Origin: Pyropia yezoensis
Taxonomy: Eukaryota > Rhodophyta > Bangiophyceae > Bangiales > Bangiaceae
DNA: 64,000 nt
Direction: 5' to 3'
NCBI GenBank assembly: GCA_009829735.1
Contig: CM020618.1
Coordinates: 22,491,346-22,555,345 of the forward strand
Shown here piece by piece: positions 1-11,387 of this stretch; the first letter of the stretch is position 1, and each line of letters opens with the position of its first letter. The position numbers and the translations under genes are program-made. Under the pieces are notes generated by a model. It had not been told where the DNA came from and did not search any database. It saw only the letters and a list, made by a program, of their open reading frames with translations.

Positions 1-1
1 G

Positions 2-1710
2 GCCGCGCCTGCCACCTCGACCGGGACGGCGGCGTCCCCGCCCACAGCGCCGGTCTGTGCGGCGGGTACCGCGGCGGCTGCGCCCACGGCGCGTTTCCTG
101 GCAGCGGCAAGCACGGCGGCTGCGCCCGCAACGCCAACCCGGACGGCGGCGTCCCCGCATACCACGCCGGTCTGTCCGGCGGCTACCACGGCGGCCGCGC
201 CAGGGGCCGTGCTCGCCCCGGCGGCAACGCCCACGGCGACACCGAGTGGGGCAGCGGCGACGACGTCGGCCGCGCCTTCCGCGCCGATCGAGTCGGAGGC
301 CGTGCGGCTGGAGGAGGCAGCCACTTTGGCGGCCAGTCGCTCCTTCGGCCAGTCCTGCGGCGGCGGCGACGGCGCTGACTTGCCTGGGGTGACGCCCCCT
401 GTGACAACGCCCCTCCTGTCGACAGTTGCAACTACTGCGTGGCCGCCGGGTCATCCCTTCACGGACACTGAGGGTAGTGACACCGGGATGAGGCAGACGA
501 CCCTCACCCCGGAAGGGGCAACCGACGCGTTGCGCGCGGCGCACGCGGCCAGCGCGCTGACGCTGCCGCTAAACCAGGACGGTGGCGGTGGAACCGACGC
601 TGGGGAAGTGACCGATGACGGCACAGGCGGCGTTTTTGGTGACGCCGGAGGCGCTGTTGGCAACGACGAGCAGGCCGACAAAGCATCACTTGATGGTGTG
701 GAAGCAGCAGATACGGCACCCCGCGATGGAGACGGTCCCGGCGTTTTGCCTGCTGATACCGTTGTGGGAGACTCATCGGGGGACGACGCCCCTGTAGCAA
801 CACCAACAGCCGCTGAGAAGCGGACCGCAAGCCCGCGACAACGGTTGAGGTCGGCTGCCACGGTGAAGGTATGGACATATTGTGTACTGCATTGTGTTTG
901 TTGGATTCTGTTGTGTCTGACCGTGTCACACTGTACGGGATTGCCTTTCGCCACCTCTCATTGTATCTCTGTGCAACTCGCGACGCGCCAGTTCCAATCC
1001 TGGGTCCAGTTGTTGTATCACATGCTAACCGTCACTCACGCGCATGATCGCCTCGTTGTTTTCACTGGCCTCCATGTCTAGAGCGTAGCAGACCAAGAAG
1101 ACAGGTGGTCGAAAGCCACCCATGCGGCGGAAGGCCGCGGGCAAAGGGAAGCAACTGGTACGCCTCAAAAACTGCACCACTCCATGCATTTTGCTTGTCT
1201 TGGACATGTTGTGCTGTTATGGTGCGCGTGACCCTGCTCGTTGGAGGGAAATTATGTGCTGACTTGCCAGCCAACCCTGCTCCCCGCCACTGTTTCACGT
1301 TGCTTCTGGTTCTTTGGAATGTCGTTCATCACCCTCCCTGTCTTTTGTCCCTTCTCAACAGAAGTCTGCGGTGAAGAAGCCAGTCGCGCCTGCGCGCCGG
1401 GCTGCAAAGGCAGTCGCATCCGCGATGGCGGTTGCAGCTTTCACCCCACGCCGTAGAGCCAAGCCGGTATCCGTGCGCAGTCCGCCAAACGCGGTGGCGA
1501 ACCAGAACCAACAGGTACGTTTACACTTTTGTTCTGCTTGCTGTGGTGTGCTTGGCGATACTGCCCGGTCGGGTGCAGGCCCACGCAATGCGCTGTGTTG
1601 CGTGCAACGTGTTGTATGTTTGTATGTATTCAGGGGACTGACCCTACTCCCTCTCCCGTCTTCCGTAAGACTTTGGCTGTCCACCGTCCGCCGACTGCCC
1701 CTCTCGAGCA

Positions 1711-1744
<34 letters not shown>

Positions 1745-4700
1745 CGTCCTGCTTGATCCCCTCGCCATGGTACTTTCTCAGGAGGCGAGCACGGAGAAAC
1801 AGGCACCAGCTGACACGGATGAACAGACACCTGCGGAAGCGCCTCCCCGACCGGCGAAGGCGGTGGCGAGGACAAAGCAACAGGTACGTAGCGTCGGAGT
1901 CCACGTCGCGCAACGCCACGACCCGGTCCTTGTCGTGTGTTGTATTTGTGTGCTGCTGGTTGTACAGGCCTGTATTGCACGTTGTATGATACTGTATGTT
2001 CCGGATCCTTACCTCCAGCCTCTCAAGCACTGTCTTGACGCCCTCGTCCCCCCCCATCGCCCCCGCCCCCCCCCCCCCCCCCCCACCTCCTTCGATCTCC
2101 AATCCCCACTCCCCTCATCTTTCCTGATTTCCCCCCCCCCAGGGACGTGCGGAGGATGCCACGCCTGCGCCTGCCCCTCGTCCGAAGGCGCCCGAGAGGT
2201 CGGCTCTTCCCAAAGAGGCGGAGGGCACCGCAGGCCCTCCATTGAGGGCGGCGGCTACCATGGCAAAGGCCCCCAAGAGGCCGGCCAAGGCGGTTGTACG
2301 TGCAAAGAAGCTGCAAAAGAAGCGGAAGAAGCCACCGCCGCCGAAGTCGCCGTCGACATCCGCCAGCGGGCGGTCCAGCAGCGACTCGGAGGACGCCGCA
2401 GCCGCCGAGGCGGCCGCGCAACAGAAGCGGGGCACCCGCCCAGCCAGCGCCACAGCCCCTGCAGTACGGCGCAAGACGCCTGTGCAGGGCAAGGTGGGCG
2501 GAGCGGCCAAGGCTGGTGGGGCGAGGGAGGGGGGGCCAGCGGGTGGCATGCCTCGCGCAGGCAAGTCCCCGGCTGTCGCTGTACCTCCGGTGGATGTCGG
2601 GCGCCCGGCAAAGCACCGCACTCTGCCAGTCCCGGCTGCATCTGCGGGTGGTGCGGGGGCTGCCGCGGCCGCGTCGACGACGGCACGCGCTCCTGTGCGC
2701 GCTTTTAAAGCGCGGGTGCCTGCTGTAGTGCGAGCGATGAAGAAGGGGGGGGCTCTTGTCCGAGGACCACTTGGTGCAGTGGTTGGCAAGCGCCGCGCGC
2801 CTACCGCAGCAGCGCTCTTACCTGCAAGCCCAGGTCCTGGGCATCCCGTCGAGGACCCCGCCGACGGCGACGCGGACAAGGCCAACCCCCCCAATGCACA
2901 AGAAGCCTCGCCAGTCGAAGAAGGGCAAGGGGCCGGCACGGCACCCGGACGAGAAAGAGGGGATCGACCTTGCCGTCGCAGTTCGGGCGGAGGTCAGCGC
3001 CCGCGTCAACCACGGGATGGCGGCGCCCGAGGACGCTGACGACGTCTTCCTCTGTGCTGAAGATGCCGACGCCATGTACCTGGCGTCCATCATGGCGGCG
3101 GCCCCCGCCAGCCTGGAGCGGGCAAAGGAGTTCCGCCACACTGTGGCCGAGACGGTGCCCCGGAAGCACAAGGGGAAGCCGAAGGAAGGTGGGTCGGGGA
3201 GCAAGAGGCGGGTAAATGACCTCCTCGGGCTCTGTGGGATGGCGCGGTCGGCCGTCTACGGCGCGCTCACGCGCTGGATCATCCATCGGTGGCAGTACCA
3301 TGCCAAGTTCTACGACTCAGCCGGGTTTACGCCACCGGACGAAGAGGATGGAGGAGAGGACGGGGTGCGGGGCGAGGGCGAGGAAGCCCGTGCCAAGGCG
3401 CGTGCCCAGGATACCCGGGCGAAGGCGGCGCGGTGGTGGCTGCGTGGCAGGCGGTACCTGAAGACAAAGAAGGGTCGCCTGGCGCTGTATCAGATTGCAG
3501 CTGAGTTCATCCGCAACCTCGACGTTGACAACGCGAGGACAACGGCGATCCATAAGGGACGCCTAGTGCTGCGGTTGCGGCTCTGTCAACTGGCCATCAT
3601 TCTCGCCAAGGTAAGTTGTTGCATTCGTCTGCGCTGTTTTATAGGTTAGCGCATCTCCTTGCATCGCACTACATTGTGCTGTGCCGGGTACTATATCTTT
3701 TGTACCGCACTCCATCGTACTGTATCTCTCTGCGATTCATTGTGAGTCGCTGTCACGCAGTGCCAGTTCCTACTTCCGATCTCGGCCTGACACATGGTAC
3801 TGTGTGGTTGGCTCGTGCTCTGTCGCTTCTTCCGTGTCGTGGATGTATACGGTTGGTGTGTGTTGTGTTGTCGCTTTTCCTGTGCAGGTGCGCGCCCAGC
3901 TACTGCTGTGGTCGCTGGGTAGGGACGGGAAGCAGAAGGTGTTTGGCGGCCTGACCCCGTCTCACCGTGCCATTTTCTGCGAGGAGCTGGCGGCCCTCTA
4001 CGAGTCTGCGCGCTCGCCGGACTGTGTATGGGTACGACTTTTTAAGACGGACGTGGACGAGGACGACTGCGCTTCGCTGAAGGACCCGGAAGTGACCTTG
4101 GGGACCCGAACGTTTGCCGCTCGGCGGGGTGCCAAGCGGAAGTTCAACGGCGACGAGGACAAGCAGAAGGAGACCCTGCGGCACCTGTGCGACTCCACAA
4201 TTGAGGAGGAGTCGGACTTCACGTCAGACGACGAGGTCGTGCTCGTGACGCCGCCGTCTGTCACGGTCGCGCCGAAGTCGCGAGACGAGCTGCGCATGCA
4301 GCGGCTGATGTCGACTGAGCCAATGCGCGACAGTGTGCCTGGAGTAAAGGTCAAGATGGAGCGGGAAAGTGATGAGGACCTGCAGATTGTGGAGGAGGAA
4401 GAGGGTGAAGGAAGTGACGCGTCCTGGGAGATGGAGGAGGGTGATGACGGGGGGGCCCCCAGTGAAGAGGCTGAGGGGGAGGGTAGTGTAGGTGAGGAGG
4501 AGGAGGAGGAGGAGGAGGAGGGCGAGGAGGAGGAGGGCGAGGAGGAGGAGGGCGAGAAGGAGGAGGGCGAGGAGGAGGAGGGCGAGGAGGAGGAGGGAGA
4601 GGAGCACGAGGGCGAGGAGGAGGAGGGAGAGGATGAGGAGGGGGGGGATGAGGACGAGGAGGCCGAGGAAGATGGCGATGGTGGGAGTGAAGATTGTAGT

Positions 4701-4763
4701 GGCTCGGGTGAGAGTGGGGATGGTCGGCAGAGCGGGGATGAGGATGAGAGTGGCAGTGCGTGA
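2..4763 (+). CDS. Unrecognised multi-exon gene, 5' end outside window
   Basis: I do not recognise the family. The frame is open from the left edge. Proposed exons: <2-868, 1362-1514, 1782-1883, 2143-3610 and 3888-4763. All four introns have GT..AG ends (gtatgg, gtacgt, gtacgt, gtaagt donors) and all are phase 0, which supports the model. The first exon is Ala/Thr/Pro-rich and begins with two 119-bp tandem units. Exons 2, 3 and 4 each carry a basic module resembling RPAKAVxRxK, like linker-histone tails. Exon 4 ends in a globular-looking part (about 3070-3610) and exon 5 ends in a long Glu/Gly-rich acidic tail closed by TGA. In exon 4 the frame moves from phase 1 to phase 2 near a C7 run at about 2886-2892, probably an indel error. 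It lies upstream of, and in the same direction as, the KDZ transposase, so it may be an accessory transposon gene; a host nuclear protein is equally possible. Confidence 0.55.
1712..1743. repeat. Poly-C tract in intron 2 of the first gene
   Basis: A run of 32 consecutive C lies about 40 bases before the exon 3 acceptor at 1780-1781. A second, interrupted C-rich tract lies at about 2040-2085 and another immediately precedes the exon 4 acceptor at 2141-2142. They may serve as polypyrimidine tracts, and such runs are also prone to length errors. Confidence 0.8.
4494..4640 (+). repeat. GAG/GGC trinucleotide repeat coding for an acidic tract
   Basis: Imperfect (GAG)n with interspersed GGC, in frame in exon 5 of the first gene, giving repeated EEEEGE. 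It encodes most of the acidic tail of that protein. Confidence 0.85.
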
Positions 4764-4919
4764 CAGTGATCAATGATCATTGCTTTCTTGCTACTTCCTG
4801 TGTTTGCTTGTGTGTCATTGTATGTCCCTGTATGTCCCTGTATGTCCGATATGCCGTCGCCATAATGGTAGTGGACAACAAGTGTGCGGCGACTTCCGCG
4901 GCGGTCCTGATGCACGGGG

Positions 4920-5640
4920 GGCCGCTAGCAGCGGCTGCCACGGTGCTTTTGTTGGGCGACTGGACGGGCGGCAGCTGCTGTGAAGGCGCGGGCGTCACTG
5001 ACGCCTGGGCGGATGGCCTGGGCGGACGGCAGCTGCCACGGCGGTGCGGGTGGATGACGGCTGGCTCGGTGGTGATCGTGGGTGGCTGGACGAGTGGTGG
5101 TGCGTTGGTGTCGGTCGGGGGTCTGGTGGGTGGCGACTGCCAATGTCCTGCTCGGGGGCAGCAGGACGTGCGGCAGCCGCCGCGGCGGCGCTATCTTCGC
5201 GGGCGCCGCTTTCACCGTGGCGTCGGTGCGCGGTGGGCTCGGAGTGGCTGCCGCGAAAGTGCGTGCGAGATGCACGGGCCACTGCCGCGGTGGTGGAGGA
5301 CGTTGGCTGGGCGGGTGGCCTGGTCGGGTGGCAAATGCCGCGGCGGTGCAAGCTGCACGGGCGACGGCTGCCGCCGTGGTGTTCGTGGGCGGCTTGGCGG
5401 GTGGTGCTCGGCGCGTGGTGGCTGCCGCGGCTGTGCGGAATGCACAGGCGCCGCTGCCACGGTGGTCGAGGGGGCAGCTGGGCGGGTGGCCTGAACGGGT
5501 GTCAGCTGCCACGGCGGTGCGACCCGCACGTGCAACGGCTGCTCGGGCGGTTTTGTAGGCGGCTGGGCGGGTGGTGGCTGCCGCGGCGGCGCGGGATGCA
5601 CGGGCGCCGCTGACACGGTGGTGAAGATGGGCTGCTGTGC
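4920..5640. repeat. Degenerate ~85-bp minisatellite
   Basis: Units recur at about 85-86 bp, visible from the ctgccgcggtggt-like block at 5282, 5368, 5454 and 5539, with a shorter last unit ending near 5610. Each unit carries gggcgggtggc and gcacgggcg blocks. About eight units fill the space after the first gene. Both strands are open for long stretches because of the composition, and I see no credible gene here. Confidence 0.65.
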
Positions 5641-6443
5641 GGGTGGTGGCTGCAATTGGGGTAAGCGTCCGCAGGTGGCACCTCTCGTGGCGTTGTTGGT
5701 GGGCGGCTCGGCACAGGGCGGCTACCGCAGCGGAGTTGGGGTGGCGTGGAGGCTGTCAGTGGTGGCTGGCGCGGTGGTGGCGGTGGAGTGGACAGGTAAG
5801 AGAGTGACAGCCTCTGTGGTGGTGAAGGTTGGCGTGTGTATGGGAGGCGGATGCTGTTGTGGTGCACGTGGTGGGGGATGACAGGTGGACCCGACGACCG
5901 TGTGTGTCTGTGGCGGTGTCTGACGGTGTGTGTCGGGCGCGGCCCAGACACTGTGGCGAGGCACTGACGTCGATGTGGCGAGTGGCTGTGACTGTGTCTG
6001 TCTGTAGTGTCTGTCCGTGTCTGTGTCTATTCACCTGATCAGGCAGCTCCAGGTGGCCCGCCTCTGTGATATGTTTCTGAGCAACAACTAAAGTAAACAA
6101 AATTGAATGAGCAAATCCACAAGGACCGGAATAAAATGGGCCGTCATCCGGCGTCATCCGGCATGTGCCGGATACGCCCTGTAGTGGCCTATTCAACTCA
6201 TTGTGTTTCACACTGCAATCTAGCTTGCATTGAGGTGTGTTATGGGATGCAATGCACGTGGTGTATGTTGCATCACACCATTGTTGCTGCCCTTTTTCGG
6301 TGCCTGAGTTGCAAGCATCTGCCTGTATTTACTGCATTTCAAACAGGCGTTGAAATACAGGAAAACATGCACTGAAATACAGTGGTTCCGGTCGCCGACG
6401 ATGTCTTCATCTGGCGCTGCATTTACGCGTCCTTTCCGCACCC
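5640..6443. other. Intergenic spacer upstream of KDZ gene
   Basis: No gene seen. The first part is GT-rich (many gtgtctg repeats near 5900-6030). From about 6040 the GC content drops. A hairpin lies at 6150-6178, and an inverted pair cctgtattt/aaatacagg lies at 6322-6330 and 6353-6361, shortly before the ATG at 6444. The lower GC content would suit a promoter region, but I cannot assign a TATA box. Confidence 0.4.
6150..6178. repeat. Hairpin-forming inverted repeat
   Basis: ggcgt-c-atccggca pairs with tgccggat-acgcc across a 2-nt centre, giving a 13-bp stem with one bulged base. It sits about 265 bp upstream of the transposase ATG and could be a binding site or part of a subterminal repeat. 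Confidence 0.5.
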
Positions 6444-9400
6444 ATGGCTCGCGGTGGGCGAGTCGTCTCGGCGGGCCTGCCGCCCAAGAGCGGCGGCTCA
6501 AGAAGGCCAATCGCGGCTCTAAGTCGGCGCCATCAGAGCAGTTCTGCGAGGCCGCCACCTACACCTTCACCGTCGATTGCTGCCGGCCATGATCTCTGCA
6601 CGAGGCAGACGGGCGTAGATGTCAGTCCTCGCACCCCGTCGACCGCTTGCGAGGCTAAGGTACCCACCCCGATGGGCGTCGCTATGTCTCCCGCCTTGAC
6701 GGCGTTCTTCGCCGGACGCTCACCCCCATCTCGGGCGGCCGCCGCGCGGGTGCAGCGCTCCGGGACTCTGCGCGGCGTGGGGTGCTGCGCGCCTTGCGCA
6801 GTGCCCGTTGCTACTGTCTCTCGGTCTGCGTATGAGGCTGCTGGGGTTGACACGGGGCAGGCTCCCGCGGGGCCTGCTCGTCCGACGGGGCAGATGCACA
6901 CTGGTGGACGGGTAGGTAGCAAGGGGCGGCCGCCGGACACCCGCCGCGACACATGGCGCACCCTTGGACCCGGTATGCAGCGCGCAGTGTGCGGGGCGCT
7001 TGTCAACCGCGGTCTGGAGCCTGTGCTACGGGGGCTGTTTGGTCGATCCCCGCCGGAAGAGGTGCACCAACGCATCCATGACGGCTTGACAGCCCGATGG
7101 AGGGAATTTTATCGGGGCGAGGTCTGGCCGCTGCGCGGTGTGTATGGGGTGCTGGCGGGGTTCCCCGCGGGTGTCGCACAAGGTGTCGGCGGCAAGATGA
7201 TCCCTACGGTCGTCACCAACTGGTTGACGGACGCGGGCGCCATTGCCTGCTCTTGCGTGCGGCGGGTGGCATTTTCTGCTCGTCATGGCCAGGCGCCCGT
7301 GGATGAGACGTGCCAGCACGCGAAGACGTTCCGCGGAGCAACGTCCTACTTGGCTGCGCGGCTGGGTGTATCGCTTGCAGCCTTCAGACGCGTCATACCG
7401 GGACTATTTGGTGACGAGGACGGTGCTGGTGGGGGCAACAAGACGGGCGATGAGGCGTTCAGCTACTGGGACTCGGAGGGCATTGTGGAGGCGTTCCGAT
7501 CTGGGCAGACCGTGGTTGCTGTTGTGCTGTCCGGCACGGGCTCGTGCAAGGGGCCCGCACCGGTGCCCTGCTCCCGGCAGACGAGTACGTGCGACTTCTG
7601 CGACACCGCGGCGGGATTCTCGTGCATACACGCTGTCCGTGCCCGTAGCGTGCGGCGTGGAGAGCCACCAGCCAAGAGTGCTGCTCATGATGCCGCCGGG
7701 ACGGCGGATGACGACGGTGGGGCCGTCGTCGACGACTCCCGGTCTACATTGCCCCTTCCCGTGTACAACTGCCCCAGCTCCGTGCGCGCGGACGCCAACA
7801 TTTGCGCCAACATGCGCGAGGGTGAGATCGTGGTTGTACGCGCGCCTCGAAGCTGCCCAACGTGCGGGTCTGCGCGGAAAGCGGAGTGTAAGATCGACGA
7901 CGGGGAGGTCATGTGCAGCGAGGGCTACGCCTGTTTGCAGTTGGAGTCCTTTTTCTGCGACAGCAAGGACTGCGAGCGATGGGTCTTCCCCGACGGTCGC
8001 GCGGAGGGTTTGGTGATCTTGAGCTGTACGACCGCCGCCACAGCGCTCATCATGAGGGACATGGCGTCAGAGATGGTTTCGAGTGAATCGCCGTTCAAGG
8101 CCTGCTTCAAGCACTGGGCCAACAAGTTCATGGACCGGCGCGACTCGGGTGTGTACCCGAAAATGCGGCCGGTCACCATGCGCTGCCGCAAGACGATCAC
8201 GTCGCTGTTTTTTTTTACTCTGGAGCTGATGACCAAAGAATCTCCGCTGTGGGCGTTCCGTTGCGACAAGTGCCAGGACAAGGACGGGCGCTTTCGCGTC
8301 GTCACGGCCGACGGCATCTGGTTGGGCTACCTCAAGCGGCTGGCCTCTGCGCGCTACACTAGCCCCGCCGAGGTCTGCAACTCTGTGCGCGACGGGGTGC
8401 GAGCGGCATCAATACACCCGTCTGAGTGGGTGAGGAGGTTTTTGAGAATGGCGCTGAAGCAGCCATTGAAGCAGCTGTTTATCAAGGCAGTGCAGCTGAA
8501 CAGTGCCAAGCGCGCCCTGGCGTTTCTTTGCCCGTCTGCCCTTCCCCACGTGCTCGAGACAGAGCTGCCTGATGACCGGCGTGAGCAGCTGGTGCGGCTG
8601 CGGGCGCTCCTTGGGCGGTTGTGGGACTTGGACCTTGCAACGGTGTCTCTCCTGAACGAGATTGTCCTGTGCACTACGAAGCTGTTCTCGGCGCGCAGGA
8701 CGCTGTCTGAGTCTGCTATCTCCACCCACCTTCTCACCATCCAACTGCTGAACGCCTGGAAGCTCCAGCTCCAACAAGGAGGAATTGGAGGAGCCGTCCC
8801 TGGTGGAGTGGCGTCGGGCGCACTTATCGGTGGCGGTGCTGGCGAAGTGGAGGGTGGTGGCCCACTTGGTGAGGTGGAGGCGGGGGGTGATGGTGACGGC
8901 TCTAGTGGCGCTGAAGACGGAGGGGATGATGTTGGTGAGGGCGAGGGAGCCGCACCAGATCCGCCGCCCCTTCTGGTTCCTGCTGCTGCCCCAAGGGGCA
9001 GAGCCGCAGAAGGAAACGCTGCCAGGCGGCCCGCAGCTGCGGCGCGGACACACCACATGGATAGGACGACCAATGAGCCACCCGACCCACGCTGCTTGCG
9101 TCCGACCATCAAGACGCTTGGCGTGTCCGTCTACTGGGACCTGATCTCATTTGCCATCGCGGTCACTTTTGACCCCATCGTCAATGCTTTCAAGCCGCGG
9201 CACGTGGCTGCTCTCTCCAAGCTGTCCGACATTTGGCGGTCGGCTGACGGCCTCTCTCGGATGCAGGATCTCAAGCGGAGAGTGTCGTTCGCTCCAGATG
9301 TCCAGCCGCCCCACGACGACCAGCCGCCCCCCGACGCCCCCAATGTTCAGCTGCATGCGAACGAGGCGCCCCCAGCGCCGCCCGTTCGCAGGGAAGATGC

Positions 9401-11387
9401 GCAGCAGTGGCCTGCTGATGCAGACGTCGTGCCTCCTCAGCCACCCATGGACGCTCCGCTCGTTGGTCCGGACGATGTGGAGCCGCCGGTGAGTGGGGCA
9501 GAGGATGGGGTCGACAGACACGCGGAAGACGACGTGATGCTCGCTGGCGGGTCGGACGCGATGGCGCCCGCAAAGGCGCCCGACGTCGTGCCTGCCAGTG
9601 CCCCCGACGCTGTGGCGCCCACCAGCGCACGGGAAGCTGTCTCGTCCCTTCGCACACCAGATGTTGGGGCACTCGATGTCGCCACGGACGCTCTGGCGCT
9701 CGCCGACTCCTCCGATGCTGTTGTACATCCTGGCGCCAGCGTTGTGCCGCCCACCATCGCGCCGCCCACCGACGCCCCAGATGCTGTGGCGCATGCCGCC
9801 GCCCTTGACTCTGTGGCGCTTTCCGACGCCCCTGAAGTTGTGCCGCTCGTCCGAACCCTCAACGCTGTGCCGCCCGCTGGCACCCCCGACGTTGGTCCGC
9901 CCGCTGGCGAACCCGATGCTGTGCCGCCTGCTTGCACTCCCGACCCTGTGCCGCCCGCCGGCGCGCCCGAAGCTGAGCAGCCAAAGGTTATGCCGACCGC
10001 CGCCGCCCCTGGTGGCGCCCCCGACGCTGTGCTGCCCGCCGTCGCCCCCGAATCTGTGCCGCCCACGGTTGCGCGGCCCGACGCCGGCCCCGGTGGCACA
10101 CCCGACGCTGTGGCGCCTGCCGGCGCCCCTGGTACTGGGCCAGTTGCCGGCGCCCCCAACGCTGTGGCGCCTGCCGGCGCCCCTGGTACTGGGCCAGCTG
10201 CCGGCGCCCCCAACGCTGTGCCGCCCGCCATCGCCCCCGCCGCTGTCCCGCCCAAGTTTGCTACGCCCGCTGAAGCCTCCGGGGGCGCGGCGAACGCTGC
10301 ACCGCCTGCCGGCGCCCCCGATGCTGTGCCGCCCAAGGCTGCGCAGCCCGCCGCCGCCCCCGGCGGTACGCCCGACGTTGTGGCGCCCGCCGGCGCCCCA
10401 GAGGCTGGGCTTCCTGCGGTTGAGCTGCATGCTGGTGTCCCTGTTGCTGCGCCGGGTGCTCTCGCGCCTGCCGCCGCCCCTAATGCTTTTGCGCCCGCTG
10501 GGCCCCCCGACGGTGGCGCGCCTGGTGGCGCCCCCGACATGGCGCCGCCCGCCGATGCGGCCGGGGAGCCGGGGAACGCGGTTGAGATCGCGGCTGTCGA
10601 CCTAACGAACGTCGTTCAGCTGCTGAAGGAGAGCCGCTTGCTCTACTCTTTTCTGGTGGCCACGTGCGGGTTGGAAGCGACCTTCTCAGCCCTAGCGACA
10701 TGTGCGGGCGACGTGCTACTGTCGGTTCGAAAGACCATCGAAGACTACCACGGCCCGCGGGACGGGACGGATGGGACGGCTACCGAGTACATGAACCGCT
10801 GGGGGGACCACAGCCTCTCACCTGCAAAGCTCCGTGCTCGATTCGTGGCGGCGTACCCTTACGCTTCAAATGATCCAGTGGTCACGGGGGCATGGCTTCC
10901 GAGACTGGTGATGTGTCGCCCCGCTGCCTTCTCACCAGGAGAAGAGGCGGAGCTGGGCACCTGTTCGAAAAACTACCAGGTGGTGCACAAGTTCTTCTCG
11001 CCGGGCACGTTCACGATCTGCTGCGCCTGTGACCACCCCAAGATGCTTGGGTTCGTTGTCCTGGACAAGCGGGAGGGACCTCCTGCGCTGCTGAACGCGC
11101 TTCTTTCGCACTTTGCGTTGCTGCCCCATTACGTGCTTGTGTCAGACCTGTTTCACATCGTGAACCACCTGTGCAGCGACGCCCTGCACCCCCGGTCGTA
11201 CGAGGCCCTCGACAAGGCTAACACCGTCGCGCACGAGCAGCGCAACGCGCCTATCAACCTGCTGCGGAGGACCCTGCGCTCGGCCGGCCAGCAGGAGTAC
11301 ATGGGCTTCTTGAAGATGGAGAACATCGTGTACAACGTGATGGCCTGTGCGAAGGCCTCCTGCGTCTACCCCCTCCCCGAGAACTAA
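6444..11387 (+). CDS. KDZ-type transposase-like protein, very large
   Basis: The 1647-codon frame resembles Kyakuja-Dileera-Zisupton transposases. Residues about 268-292 form a SWIM-like CxC-x18-CxH motif (CSC...CQH) and 383-396 a CxxC-x7-CxH motif. More Cys pairs follow at 471-509 and 608-611. A likely first catalytic Asp lies in VTADGIWLGY (about 623). The C-terminal core has FFSPGTFTICCACDHPKMLG, then VSDLFHIVNHLCS (D1568, with FH/NH as in KDZ proteins) and AHEQRN (E1598). Residues about 780-1380 are a Pro/Ala-rich repetitive insertion between the first Asp and the core, which makes the protein far longer than usual. The TAA stop at 11385-11387 is followed in the same frame by 56 coding-like codons (Cys-rich, then PPPPP and an acidic end) to TAG at 11556-11558, so the original C-terminus probably lay there. 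The family call rests on the C-terminal motif; exact catalytic residues are inference. Confidence 0.72.
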   Translation: MARGGRVVSAGLPPKSGGSRRPIAALSRRHQSSSARPPPTPSPSIAAGHDLCTRQTGVDVSPRTPSTACEAKVPTPMGVAMSPALTAFFAGRSPPSRAAAARVQRSGTLRGVGCCAPCAVPVATVSRSAYEAAGVDTGQAPAGPARPTGQMHTGGRVGSKGRPPDTRRDTWRTLGPGMQRAVCGALVNRGLEPVLRGLFGRSPPEEVHQRIHDGLTARWREFYRGEVWPLRGVYGVLAGFPAGVAQGVGGKMIPTVVTNWLTDAGAIACSCVRRVAFSARHGQAPVDETCQHAKTFRGATSYLAARLGVSLAAFRRVIPGLFGDEDGAGGGNKTGDEAFSYWDSEGIVEAFRSGQTVVAVVLSGTGSCKGPAPVPCSRQTSTCDFCDTAAGFSCIHAVRARSVRRGEPPAKSAAHDAAGTADDDGGAVVDDSRSTLPLPVYNCPSSVRADANICANMREGEIVVVRAPRSCPTCGSARKAECKIDDGEVMCSEGYACLQLESFFCDSKDCERWVFPDGRAEGLVILSCTTAATALIMRDMASEMVSSESPFKACFKHWANKFMDRRDSGVYPKMRPVTMRCRKTITSLFFFTLELMTKESPLWAFRCDKCQDKDGRFRVVTADGIWLGYLKRLASARYTSPAEVCNSVRDGVRAASIHPSEWVRRFLRMALKQPLKQLFIKAVQLNSAKRALAFLCPSALPHVLETELPDDRREQLVRLRALLGRLWDLDLATVSLLNEIVLCTTKLFSARRTLSESAISTHLLTIQLLNAWKLQLQQGGIGGAVPGGVASGALIGGGAGEVEGGGPLGEVEAGGDGDGSSGAEDGGDDVGEGEGAAPDPPPLLVPAAAPRGRAAEGNAARRPAAAARTHHMDRTTNEPPDPRCLRPTIKTLGVSVYWDLISFAIAVTFDPIVNAFKPRHVAALSKLSDIWRSADGLSRMQDLKRRVSFAPDVQPPHDDQPPPDAPNVQLHANEAPPAPPVRREDAQQWPADADVVPPQPPMDAPLVGPDDVEPPVSGAEDGVDRHAEDDVMLAGGSDAMAPAKAPDVVPASAPDAVAPTSAREAVSSLRTPDVGALDVATDALALADSSDAVVHPGASVVPPTIAPPTDAPDAVAHAAALDSVALSDAPEVVPLVRTLNAVPPAGTPDVGPPAGEPDAVPPACTPDPVPPAGAPEAEQPKVMPTAAAPGGAPDAVLPAVAPESVPPTVARPDAGPGGTPDAVAPAGAPGTGPVAGAPNAVAPAGAPGTGPAAGAPNAVPPAIAPAAVPPKFATPAEASGGAANAAPPAGAPDAVPPKAAQPAAAPGGTPDVVAPAGAPEAGLPAVELHAGVPVAAPGALAPAAAPNAFAPAGPPDGGAPGGAPDMAPPADAAGEPGNAVEIAAVDLTNVVQLLKESRLLYSFLVATCGLEATFSALATCAGDVLLSVRKTIEDYHGPRDGTDGTATEYMNRWGDHSLSPAKLRARFVAAYPYASNDPVVTGAWLPRLVMCRPAAFSPGEEAELGTCSKNYQVVHKFFSPGTFTICCACDHPKMLGFVVLDKREGPPALLNALLSHFALLPHYVLVSDLFHIVNHLCSDALHPRSYEALDKANTVAHEQRNAPINLLRRTLRSAGQQEYMGFLKMENIVYNVMACAKASCVYPLPEN
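9540..10560 (+). repeat. In-frame Pro/Ala codon repeat inside the KDZ gene
   Basis: Tandem, degenerate units of about 13-14 codons (consensus close to GAPDAVPPAGAP) encode a disordered Pro/Ala/Asp-rich segment. Two neighbouring units near 10100-10210 are almost identical (gcgcctgccggcgcccctgg repeated), which indicates recent slippage or unequal exchange. The frame stays open throughout, so the repeat length changes in whole codons. Confidence 0.8.
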
